NCBI RefSeq assembly: GCF_000002995.4
Contig: NW_025062400.1
Span: forward strand, 1 to 11,987
Length of the DNA stretch: 11,987 bases
Direction: 5' to 3'
Source of the DNA: Brugia malayi
Lineage: Eukaryota; Nematoda; Chromadorea; Rhabditida; Onchocercidae
The translations under genes and the position numbers were made by a program. Each line of letters opens with the position of its first letter. Position 1 is the stretch's first letter. This document shows positions 1 to 7,960 of the stretch, piece by piece. Under the pieces are notes generated by a model. It made no database searches, was not told the DNA's origin, and saw only the letters and a program-made list of their open reading frames with translations.

Positions 1-15
1 TTTTTTCTAAAAAAA
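1..15. repeat. Tail of a preceding monomer
   Basis: Fifteen bases of the A/T-rich junction (tttttt-ctaaaa) that precede the anchor in other units, showing that the array continues to the left. Confidence 0.85.
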
Positions 16-356
16 ACATTTATTGAACTTAATTGATTACTTTTATTTGCATTAAAGTTGATCTGCTGACATTCAATTTACTATTTTGACATTTTATGCT
101 AACTTTGGACTTTAAAAGTTAACTTTAAAGCAAACTTTCATTGCAGAAATTAATGAAATCTGCAATTATAATTGATTTCAAATATTTTTTAAATATTAAA
201 ATTAATTTTAGTCACAAATCCAGATTGGTTACTACAGAAATTTCGACAGATTTTAAAAAGTTTTAATAAATAAATACTAAAAATGTTTTAATTTTTAATA
301 ATTCTGTTTCAAATAAAATCTTCCAATGCCGGGAAAATATATTTATCTAAAAATAA
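16..356. repeat. Satellite unit 1 (type A, 341 bp)
   Basis: Type A throughout: aaagttgat, gatttcaaa, aatccagattgg, and a ccaatgccggg tail. It has several single-base losses or gains in runs (ctattttgac, gattggttac, ttaaaaagtttt) absent from the cleaner units 5 and 16. Confidence 0.93.
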
Positions 357-385
357 ACATTTATTGAACTTAATTGATTACTTTT

Positions 386-393
386 ATTTGCAT
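386..393. promoter_or_regulatory. ATTTGCAT octamer, POU-type site match (representative, unit 2)
   Basis: ATTTGCAT is the exact reverse complement of the consensus octamer ATGCAAAT bound by POU-domain factors of the Oct1/Nubbin type. It is present at the same place in 33 of 35 units by eye; units 11 and 22 read attagcat. The match is real, but an 8-base A/T-rich word fixed in a satellite can be chance, so binding is only a hypothesis. Confidence 0.35.
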
Positions 394-451
394 TAAACTT
401 GATCTGCTGACATTCTATTTACTATTTTTGACATTTTATGCTAACTTTGGA

Positions 452-472
452 CTTTAAAAGTTAACTTTAAAG
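452..472. other. 21-bp dyad ctttaaa-agttaac-tttaaag (representative, unit 2)
   Basis: Outer 7-bp arms are perfect inverted repeats, and the inside holds the perfect 12-bp palindrome aaagttaacttt at 457-468. Most units keep it. Units 11, 22 and 33 have lost eight bases here, leaving ggacttaactttaaag and destroying the left arm. It ends about 10 bp before the attgcaga dyad, so the two symmetric elements form a pair in most monomers. Confidence 0.75.
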
Positions 473-481
473 CAAACTTTC

Positions 482-508
482 ATTGCAGAAATTAATGAAA
501 TCTGCAAT
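482..508. other. Dyad attgcaga-N11-tctgcaat (representative, unit 2)
   Basis: A perfect 8-bp inverted repeat with an 11-base A/T-rich spacer. It occurs in nearly every unit (for example 140-166 in unit 1). In units 8 and 19, where the right arm has lost bases, attgca/tgcaat still gives a 6-bp stem. It could extrude as a small cruciform, fold in a transcript, or be a dimeric protein site; the sequence does not decide between these. Confidence 0.8.
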
Positions 509-698
509 TATAATTGATGTCAAATATTTTTTAAACATTAAAATAATTTTAGTCACAATTCTAGATAGGGTTACTTAAGAAATTTCGACAGATTTTAAAA
601 GTTTAATAAAATAAATACTAAAAATGTTTTAATTTTTAATAATTCTGTTTCAAATAAAATCTTCCAATGCCGGGAAAATATATTTTTTCTAAAAATAA

Positions 699-1040
699 AC
701 ATTTATTGAACTTAATTGATTACTTTTATTTGCATTAAAGTTGATCTGCTGACATTCTATTTACTATTTTTGACATTTTATGCTAACTTTGGACTTTAAA
801 AGTTAACTTTAAAGCAAACTTTCATTGCAGAAATTAATTAAATCTGCAATTATAATTGATTTCAAATATTTTTTAAACATTAAAATTAATTTTAGTCACA
901 AATCCAGATTGGGTTACTACAGAAATTTCGACAGATTTTAAAAGTTTAATAAAATAAATACTAAAAATGTTTTAATTTGTTTAATTCTGTTTCAAATAAA
1001 ATCTACCTGTGCTGGAAAAATATATTTCATCTAAAAATAA
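699..1040. repeat. Satellite unit 3 (type A, 342 bp)
   Basis: Type A marks with aattaaatctgc in the dyad spacer. The tail is of the second kind: ttgtttaattctg followed by acctgtgctgg. Confidence 0.95.
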
Positions 1041-1383
1041 ACATTTATTGAACTTAATTGATTACTTTTATTTGCATTAAACTTGATCTGCTGACATTCT
1101 ATTTACTATTTTTGACATTTTATGCTAACTTTGGACTTTAAAAGTTAACTTTAAAGCAAACTTTCATTGCAGAAATTAATGAAATCTGCAATTATAATTG
1201 ATGTCAAATATTTTTTAAACATTAAAATAAATTTTAGTCACAATTCTAGATAGGGTTACTTAAGAAATTTCGACAGATTTTAAAAGTTTTAATGAAATAA
1301 ATACTAAAAATGTTTTAATTTTTAATAATTCTGTTTCAAATAAAATCTTCCAATGCCGGGAAAATATATTTTTTCTAAAAAAA
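1041..1383. repeat. Satellite unit 4 (type B, 343 bp)
   Basis: Type B with aatgaaataaat and a ccaatgccggg tail. Its last 130 bases (from 1252) belong to the 3,840-bp duplication and match unit 15. Confidence 0.95.
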
Positions 1384-1727
1384 ACATTTATTGAACTTAA
1401 TTGATTACTTTTATTTGCATTAAAGTTGATCTGCTGACATTCAATTTACTATTTTTGACATTTTATGCTAACTTTGGACTTTAAAAGTTAACTTTAAAGC
1501 AAACTTTCATTGCAGAAATTAATTAAATCTGCAATTATAATTGATTTCAAATATTTTTTAAATATTAAAATTAATTTTAGTCACAAATCCAGATTGGGTT
1601 ACTACAGAAATTTCGACAGATTTTAAAAATATTAATAAAATAAATACTAAAAATGTTTTAATTTTTAATAATTCTGTTTCAAATAAAATCTTCCAATGCC
1701 GGGAAAATATATTTTATCTAAAAATAA
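1384..1727. repeat. Satellite unit 5 (type A, 344 bp)
   Basis: Type A. Private mark: gattttaaaaatattaat in place of gattttaaaagttttaat. Identical to unit 16 and the partner of unit 27. Confidence 0.95.
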
Positions 1728-2070
1728 ACATTTATTGAACTTAATTGATTACTTTTATTTGCATTAAACTTGATCTGCTGACATTCTATTTACTATTTTT
1801 GACATTTTATGCTAACTTTGGACTTTAAAAGTTAACTTTAAAGTAAACTTTCATTGCAGAAATTAATGAAATCTGCAATAATAATTGATGTCAAATATTT
1901 TTTAAACATTAAAATAAATTTTAGTCACAATTCTAGATAGGGTTACTTAAGAAATTTCGACAGATTTTAAAAGTTTTAATGAAGTTAATACTAAAAATGT
2001 TTTAATTTTTAATAATTCTGTTTCAAATAAAATCTTCCAATGCCGGGAAAATATATTTTTTCTAAAAAAA
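1728..2070. repeat. Satellite unit 6 (type B, 343 bp)
   Basis: Type B with aaagtaaactttc (gtaaac instead of gcaaac) and gcaataataattg. Both marks are shared with the adjacent unit 7, and the first is otherwise seen only in units 17 and 18. t1986 is one of the three differences from copy 2. Confidence 0.95.
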
Positions 2071-2415
2071 ACATTTATTGAACTTAATTGATTACTTTTA
2101 TTTGCATTAAACTTGATCTGCTGACATTCTATTTACTATTTTTGACATTTTATGCTAACTTTGGACTTTAAAAGTTAACTTTAAAGTAAACTTTCATTGC
2201 AGAAATTAATGAAATCTGCAATAATAATTGATGTCAAATATTTTTTAAACATTAAAATAAATTTTAGTCACAATTCTAGATAGGGTTACTTAAGAAATTT
2301 CGACAGATTTTAAAAGTTTTAATAAAATAAATACTAAAAATGTTTTAATTTTACTTAATTCTGTTTCAAATAAAATCTACCTGTGCGGGAAAAAATGTAA
2401 TTAATTTAAAAATAA
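2071..2415. repeat. Satellite unit 7 (type B, 345 bp)
   Basis: Near-copy of unit 6 over about 270 bases, which breaks the A-B alternation. The tail switches to ttacttaattctg, acctgtgcggg and aatgtaattaattt. Confidence 0.95.
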
Positions 2416-2768
2416 ACATTTATTGAACTTAATTGATTACTTTTATTTGCATTAAACTGATCTGCTGACATTCTATTTACTATTTTTGACATTTTATGCT
2501 AACTTCTGACTTTAAAAGTTAACTTTAAAGCAAACTTTCATTGCAGAAATTTTTTAAAATGCAATTATAATTGATTTCAAATATTTTTTAAATATTAAAA
2601 TTAATTTTAGTCACAATTCTAGATAGGGTTACCACAGAAATTTCGACAGATTTTAAAAGTTTTAATAAAATAAACACTAAAAAAACACTAAAAATGTTTT
2701 AATTTTGTTTAATTCTGTTTCAAATAAAATCTGCCTGTGCTGGAAAAATGTTATTCATTTAAAAATAA
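2416..2768. repeat. Satellite unit 8 (mixed type, 353 bp)
   Basis: Marks: aaactgat, aacttctgac, a shortened dyad (gcagaaattttttaaaatgc), and hybrid ttctagatagggttaccacag. An 11-bp direct duplication of the cactaaaaaaa kind (2675-2685, next copy from 2686) accounts for the extra length. Tail gcctgtgctgg. Confidence 0.95.
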
Positions 2769-3112
2769 ACATTTACTGAACTTAATTGATTACTTTTATT
2801 TGCATTAAACATGATCTGCTGACATTCTATTTACTATTTTTGACATTTTATGCTAACTTTGGACTTTAAAAGTTAACCTTAAAGCAAACCTTCATTGCAG
2901 AAATTAATGAAATCTGCAATTATAGTTGATTTCAAATATTTTTTAAATATTAAAATTAATTTCAGTAACAAATCCAGATTGGGTTACCACAGAAATTTCG
3001 ACAGATATTAAAAGCTTTAATAAAATAAATACTAAAAATGTTTTAATTTTTAATAATTCAGTTTCAAATAAAATCTTCCAATGCCGGAAAAATATATTTT
3101 TTCTAAAAATAA
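2769..3112. repeat. Satellite unit 9 (type A variant, 344 bp)
   Basis: Marks: catttactgaac, aaacatgat, gttaaccttaaag, aaaccttcattg, tatagttgat, ttcagtaac, ttaccacag, acagatatt. These make it the most distinctive unit and a good tracer; partners are 20 and 31. Confidence 0.95.
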
Positions 3113-3443
3113 ACATTTATTGAACTTAATTGATTAATTGATTACTTTTATTTGCATTAAAGTTGATCGGCTGACATTCTCTTTACTATTTTTGACATTT
3201 TATGCTTACTTTGGACTTTAAAAGTTAACTTTAAAGCAAACTTTCATTGCAGAAATTAATTAAATCTGCAATTATAAATATTAAAATTAATTTTAGTCAC
3301 AAATCCAGATTGGGTTACTACAGAAATTTCGACAGATTTTAAAAGTTTTAATAAAATAAATACTAAAAATGTTTTAATTTTTAATAATTCAGTTTCAAAT
3401 AAAATCTTCCAATGCCGGGAAAATATATTTCATCTAAAAATAA
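3113..3443. repeat. Satellite unit 10 (type A, 331 bp)
   Basis: Carries an 8-bp duplication attgatta (3129-3136 and 3137-3144), gatcggctgacattctcttt, gcttact, and a ~21-bp deletion after gcaattata that removes the gatttcaaatatttt region. Partners are 21 and 32; unit 32 has the deletion but not the duplication. Confidence 0.95.
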
Positions 3444-3780
3444 ACATTTGTTAAACTTAATTGATTACTTTTATTAGCATTAAAGTTGATCTGCTGACAT
3501 TCTATTTACTATTTTTGACATTTTATGCTAATTTTGGACTTAACTTTAAAGCAAACTTTCATTGCAGAAATTATTTAAGTCTGCAATTATAATTGTTTTC
3601 AAATATTTTTTAAACATTAAAATTATTTTTAGTCACAATTCTAGATTGGGTTACCACAGAAATTTCGACAGATTTTAAAAGTTTTAATAAAATAAATACT
3701 AAAAATGTTTTAATTTTGTTTAATTCTGTTTTAAATAAAATCTACCTGTGCTGGAAAAAATGTTATTCATTTAAAAATAA
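3444..3780. repeat. Satellite unit 11 (mixed type, 337 bp)
   Basis: Marks: catttgttaaac, attagcat (octamer lost), gctaattttggactt with 8 bp missing from the GTTAAC dyad, ttatttaagtctgc, ttgttttc, hybrid ttctagattgggttaccacag, tail acctgtgctgg. Partners are 22 and 33. Confidence 0.95.
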
Positions 3781-4171
3781 ACATTTATTGAACCTAATTG
3801 ATTACTTTTATTTGCATTAAACTTGATCTGCTGACATTCAATTTACTATTTTTGACATTTTATGCTAACTTTGGACTTTAAAAGTTTACTTTAAAGCAAA
3901 CTTTCATTGCAGAAATTAATGAAATCTGCAATTATAATTGATGTCAAATATTTTTTAAGTATTAAAATTAGTTTTAGTCACAATTCTAGATAGGGTTACT
4001 TAAGAAATTTCGACAGATTTTAAAAGTTTTAATGAAATAAATACTAAAAATGTTTTAATTTTTAATAATTCTGTTTCAAATAAAATCTTCCAATGCCGGG
4101 AAAATATATTTTTTCTAAAAAAAACATTTATTGAACTTAATTGATTACTTTTATTTGCATTAAAGTTGATC
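3657..4171. repeat. 1,100-bp-offset duplication, left copy (unit 12 region)
   Basis: Matches 4757-5271 over 515 bases with one difference (t3991 versus c5091). Shared private marks are aacctaattg, ttctgttttaaat, aaagtttacttt and ttaagtattaaaattag. It implies a local duplication about three monomers long (units 12-14) that placed a second copy of unit 12 at unit 15. Confidence 0.93.
3781..4123. repeat. Satellite unit 12 (type B, 343 bp)
   Basis: Type B with private aacctaattg, gacattcaattt, aaagtttacttt and ttaagtattaaaattag. One base from identity with unit 15 (t3991/c5091). Confidence 0.95.
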
Positions 4172-4467
4172 CGCTGACATTCTATTTACTATTTTTGACA
4201 TTTTATGCTAACTTTGGACTTTAAAAGTTAACTTTAAAGCAAACTTTCATTGCAGAAATTAATTAAATCTGCAATAATAATTGATGTCAAATATTTTTTA
4301 AACATTAAAATAAATTTTAGTCACAATTCTAGATAGGGTTACTTAAGAAATTTCGACAGATTTTAAAAGCTTTAATAAAATAAATACTAAAAACGTTTTA
4401 ATTTTGTTTAATTCTGTTTCAAATAAAATCTACCTGTGCTGGAAAAATATATTTTATCTAAAAATAA
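4124..4467. repeat. Satellite unit 13 (A/B recombinant, 344 bp)
   Basis: Left part is type A (aaagttgatccg, aattaaatctgc); the right part is type B (gatgtcaaa, ttctagatagggttacttaag). The tail is ttgtttaattctg with acctgtgctgg. It also has aaaacgtttt, a rare extra CpG. The switch lies near 4265-4285. Confidence 0.93.
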
Positions 4468-4880
4468 ACATTTATTGAACTTAATTGATTACTTTTATTT
4501 GCATTAAAGTTGATCCGCTGACATTCTATTTACTATTTTTGACATTTTATGCTAACTTTGGACTTTAAAAGTTAACTTTAAAGCAAACTTTCATTGCAGA
4601 AATTAATTAAATCTGCAATTATAATTGATTTCAAATATTTTAACTTTAAAGCAAAGTTTTATTGCAGAAATTAATTAAAACTGCAATCATAATTGACTTC
4701 AAATATTTTTTAAATATTAAAATTAATTTTAGTCACAAATCTTGATTGGGTTACTGCAGAAATTTCGACAGATTTTAAAAGTTTTAATAAAATAAATACT
4801 AAAAATGTTTTAATTTTGTTTAATTCTGTTTTAAATAAAATCTACCTGTGCTGGAAAAAATGTTATTCATTTAAAAATAA
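4468..4880. repeat. Satellite unit 14 (type A, 413 bp, internally duplicated)
   Basis: Shares aaagttgatccg with unit 13. Holds the 68-bp tandem duplication at 4574-4709 and a private aaatcttgattgggttactgcag. Tail acctgtgctgg, identical to that of unit 11 from 4757 on. Confidence 0.95.
4574..4709. repeat. 68-bp internal tandem duplication in unit 14
   Basis: Two 68-bp direct copies (4574-4641 and 4642-4709) run from aactttaaagc to caaatatttt. The second copy carries its own changes (gcaaagttttattg, aaactgc, atcataattgac), so it is not a simple recent copy of the first. The duplication doubles the attgcag/ctgcaat dyad and makes unit 14 413 bp long. It is absent from all other units, including unit 25 at the matching place in copy 2. 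Confidence 0.95.
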
Positions 4881-5271
4881 ACATTTATTGAACCTAATTG
4901 ATTACTTTTATTTGCATTAAACTTGATCTGCTGACATTCAATTTACTATTTTTGACATTTTATGCTAACTTTGGACTTTAAAAGTTTACTTTAAAGCAAA
5001 CTTTCATTGCAGAAATTAATGAAATCTGCAATTATAATTGATGTCAAATATTTTTTAAGTATTAAAATTAGTTTTAGTCACAATTCTAGACAGGGTTACT
5101 TAAGAAATTTCGACAGATTTTAAAAGTTTTAATGAAATAAATACTAAAAATGTTTTAATTTTTAATAATTCTGTTTCAAATAAAATCTTCCAATGCCGGG
5201 AAAATATATTTTTTCTAAAAAAAACATTTATTGAACTTAATTGATTACTTTTATTTGCATTAAAGTTGATC
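4757..5271. repeat. 1,100-bp-offset duplication, right copy (unit 15 region)
   Basis: Partner of 3657-4171. Its right part overlaps the left edge of the 3,840-bp duplication at 5092, so the two events are nested or share a recombination point. Confidence 0.93.
4881..5223. repeat. Satellite unit 15 (type B, 343 bp)
   Basis: Near-copy of unit 12. From 5092 it also matches unit 4, marking the left edge of the 3,840-bp duplication. Confidence 0.95.
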
Positions 5272-5567
5272 TGCTGACATTCAATTTACTATTTTTGACA
5301 TTTTATGCTAACTTTGGACTTTAAAAGTTAACTTTAAAGCAAACTTTCATTGCAGAAATTAATTAAATCTGCAATTATAATTGATTTCAAATATTTTTTA
5401 AATATTAAAATTAATTTTAGTCACAAATCCAGATTGGGTTACTACAGAAATTTCGACAGATTTTAAAAATATTAATAAAATAAATACTAAAAATGTTTTA
5501 ATTTTTAATAATTCTGTTTCAAATAAAATCTTCCAATGCCGGGAAAATATATTTTATCTAAAAATAA
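5224..5567. repeat. Satellite unit 16 (type A, 344 bp; copy of unit 5)
   Basis: No difference from unit 5 seen in a line-by-line comparison. Confidence 0.95.
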
Positions 5568-5910
5568 ACATTTATTGAACTTAATTGATTACTTTTATTT
5601 GCATTAAACTTGATCTGCTGACATTCTATTTACTATTTTTGACATTTTATGCTAACTTTGGACTTTAAAAGTTAACTTTAAAGTAAACTTTCATTGCAGA
5701 AATTAATGAAATCTGCAATAATAATTGATGTCAAATATTTTTTAAACATTAAAATAAATTTTAGTCACAATTCTAGATAGGGTTACTTAAGAAATTTCGA
5801 CAGATTTTAAAAGTTTTAATGAAGTAAATACTAAAAATGTTTTAATTTTTAATAATTCTGTTTCAAATAAAATCTTCCAATGCCGGGAAAATATATTTTT
5901 TCTAAAAAAA
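5568..5910. repeat. Satellite unit 17 (type B, 343 bp; copy of unit 6)
   Basis: One difference from unit 6 (a5826 for t1986). Confidence 0.95.
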
Positions 5911-6255
5911 ACATTTATTGAACTTAATTGATTACTTTTATTTGCATTAAACTTGATCTGCTGACATTCTATTTACTATTTTTGACATTTTATGCTAACT
6001 TTGGACTTTAAAAGTTAACTTTAAAGTAAACTTTCATTGCAGAAATTAATGAAATCTGCAATAATAATTGATGTCAAATATTTTTTAAACATTAAAATAA
6101 ATTTTAGTCACAATTCTAGATAGGGTTACTTAAGAAATTTCGACAGATTTTAAAAGTTTTAATAAAATAAATACTAAAAATGTTTTAATTTTACTTAATT
6201 CTGTTTCAAATAAAATCTACCTGTGCGGGAAAAAATGTAATTAATTTAAAAATAA
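5911..6255. repeat. Satellite unit 18 (type B, 345 bp; copy of unit 7)
   Basis: No difference from unit 7 seen. With unit 17 it repeats the B-B doublet marked by gtaaac. Confidence 0.95.
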
Positions 6256-6608
6256 ACATTTATTGAACTTAATTGATTACTTTTATTTGCATTAAACTGA
6301 TCTGCTGACATTCTATTTACTATTTTTGACATTTTATGCTAACTTCTGACTTTAAAAGTTAAGTTTAAAGCAAACTTTCATTGCAGAAATTTTTTAAAAT
6401 GCAATTATAATTGATTTCAAATATTTTTTAAATATTAAAATTAATTTTAGTCACAATTCTAGATAGGGTTACCACAGAAATTTCGACAGATTTTAAAAGT
6501 TTTAATAAAATAAACACTAAAAAAACACTAAAAATGTTTTAATTTTGTTTAATTCTGTTTCAAATAAAATCTGCCTGTGCTGGAAAAATGTTATTCATTT
6601 AAAAATAA
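6256..6608. repeat. Satellite unit 19 (mixed type, 353 bp; copy of unit 8)
   Basis: Differs from unit 8 at one base (g6363, giving gttaagttt), which breaks the central GTTAAC palindrome. Keeps the 11-bp insertion (6515-6525, next copy from 6526). Confidence 0.95.
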
Positions 6609-6952
6609 ACATTTACTGAACTTAATTGATTACTTTTATTTGCATTAAACATGATCTGCTGACATTCTATTTACTATTTTTGACATTTTATGCTAACTTT
6701 GGACTTTAAAAGTTAACCTTAAAGCAAACCTTCATTGCAGAAATTAATGAAATCTGCAATTATAGTTGATTTCAAATATTTTTTAAATATTAAAATTAAT
6801 TTCAGTAACAAATCCAGATTGGGTTACCACAGAAATTTCGACAGATATTAAAAGCTTTAATAAAATAAATACTAAAAATGTTTTAATTTTTAATAATTCA
6901 GTTTCAAATAAAATCTTCCAATGCCGGAAAAATATATTTTTTCTAAAAATAA
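6609..6952. repeat. Satellite unit 20 (type A variant, 344 bp; copy of unit 9)
   Basis: No difference from unit 9 seen; carries the same aaacatgat, tatagttgat and acagatatt marks. Confidence 0.95.
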
Positions 6953-7283
6953 ACATTTATTGAACTTAATTGATTAATTGATTACTTTTATTTGCATTAA
7001 AGTTGATCGGCTGACATTCTCTTTACTATTTTTGACATTTTATGCTTACTTTGGACTTTAAAAGTTAACTTTAAAGCAAACTTTCATTGCAGAAATTAAT
7101 TAAATCTGCAATTATAAATATTAAAATTAATTTTAGTCACAAATCCAGATTGGGTTACTACAGAAATTTCGACAGATTTTAAAAGTTTTAATAAAATAAA
7201 TACTAAAAATGTTTTAATTTTTAATAATTCAGTTTCAAATAAAATCTTCCAATGCCGGGAAAATATATTTCATCTAAAAATAA
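6953..7283. repeat. Satellite unit 21 (type A, 331 bp; copy of unit 10)
   Basis: No difference from unit 10 seen. Has the attgatta duplication (6969-6984) and the ~21-bp deletion. Confidence 0.95.
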
Positions 7284-7618
7284 ACATTTGTTAAACTTAA
7301 TTGATTACTTTTATTAGCATTAAAGTTGATCTGCTGACATTCTATTTACTATTTTTGACATTTTATGCTAATTTTGGACTTAACTTTAAAGCAAACTTTC
7401 ATTGCAGAAATTATTTAAGTCTGCAATTATAATTGTTTTCAAATATTTTTTAAACATTAAAATTATTTTTAGTCACAATTCTAGATTAGGTTACCACAGA
7501 AATTTCGACAGATTTTAAAAGTTTTAATAAAATAAATACTAAAAATGTTTTAATTTTTATAATTCTGTTTCAAATAAAATCTTCCTGTGCTGGAAAAATG
7601 TTATTCATTTAAAAATAA
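7284..7618. repeat. Satellite unit 22 (mixed type, 335 bp; copy of unit 11 up to 7557)
   Basis: Matches unit 11 except a7488, until 7557. It then has a different tail (ttttataattctg, cttcctgtgctgg), the right junction of the recent duplication. The octamer is lost (attagcat). Confidence 0.95.
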
Positions 7619-7960
7619 ACATTTATTGAACTTAATTGATTACTTTTATTTGCATTAAACTTGATCTGCTGACATTCAATTTACTATTTTTGACATTTTA
7701 TGCTAACTTTGGACTTTAAAAAGTTAACTTTAAAGCAAACTTTCATTGCAGAAATTAATGAAATCTGCAATTATAATTGATTCAAATATTTTTTAAACAT
7801 TAAAATTAATTTTAGTCACAATTCTAGATAGGGTTACTTAAGAAATTTCGACAGATTTTAAAAATTTTAATAAAATAAATACTAAAAATGTTTTAATTTT
7901 AATAATTCTGTTTCAAATAAAATCTTCCTGTGCCGGAAAAATATATTTATCTAAAAATAA
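7619..7960. repeat. Satellite unit 23 (type B, 342 bp)
   Basis: aaacttgat with gacattcaattt as in unit 12, attgattcaaat with one base missing, ttctagatagggttacttaag, and tail cttcctgtgccgg. Single-base indels (ttaaaaagttaac) start to appear here. Confidence 0.92.

Larger units (their letters stand above)
357..698. repeat. Satellite unit 2 (type B, 342 bp)
   Basis: Type B: aaacttgat, gatgtcaaa, ttctagatagggttacttaag, and a ccaatgccggg tail. It differs from unit 4 at only about four places in its body, supporting an A-B dimer period of 684 bp. Confidence 0.95.
1252..3717. repeat. Recent duplication block, left copy
   Basis: This stretch matches 5092-7557 base for base at an offset of exactly 3,840. 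The three differences are t1986/a5826, c2523/g6363 and g3648/a7488; there are no indels. It is bounded on the left by t1251/c5091, beyond which mismatches become common, and on the right by g3718/t7558, after which the two tracts drop to ordinary inter-monomer divergence. Confidence 0.95.
1384..5223. repeat. Higher-order repeat copy 1 (units 5-15, 3,840 bp)
   Basis: Eleven monomers form the first full higher-order unit. Units 5-11 reappear in order as 16-22 and 27-33, each recognised by private changes: an 11-bp insertion in unit 8, aaacatgat in 9, a ~21-bp deletion in 10, and an 8-bp deletion in 11. Units 12-15 form a more variable connector that includes a 413-bp monomer (14) and a near-duplicate pair (12 and 15). 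The phase is arbitrary; it is set here at the monomer anchor. Confidence 0.9.
5092..7557. repeat. Recent duplication block, right copy
   Basis: Partner of 1252-3717, with 2,466 aligned bases and 3 substitutions. It covers the end of unit 15, all of units 16-21 and most of unit 22. The right junction falls inside unit 22, just before its tail, where the sequence switches from the ttttgtttaattctg form to ttttataattctg. Confidence 0.95.

Noticed and set aside
565..580. GGGTTA in gatagggttac as a telomere-like repeat
   Set aside because: It occurs once per monomer, not in tandem, and is part of the variable A/B site.
584..676. CENP-B box-like halves: TTCGACAGA and, about 85 bp later, GCCGGGAAA
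   Set aside because: The core CENP-B pattern needs TTCG, A and CGGG in one 17-bp site. Here TTCG-N4-A is followed by A/T, and aligning on CGGG loses TTCG and A, so each site fits about 5 of 9 required bases.
301..698. aataaa words as polyadenylation signals and aatatattt as a TATA box
   Set aside because: Such words are expected many times per monomer at ~79% A+T, and there is no transcript or gene to attach them to.
357..698. Monomer as an ancient dimer of two ~171-bp halves
   Set aside because: Comparing the two halves by eye gave only scattered short matches such as gacatt and attgat, no better than composition allows.
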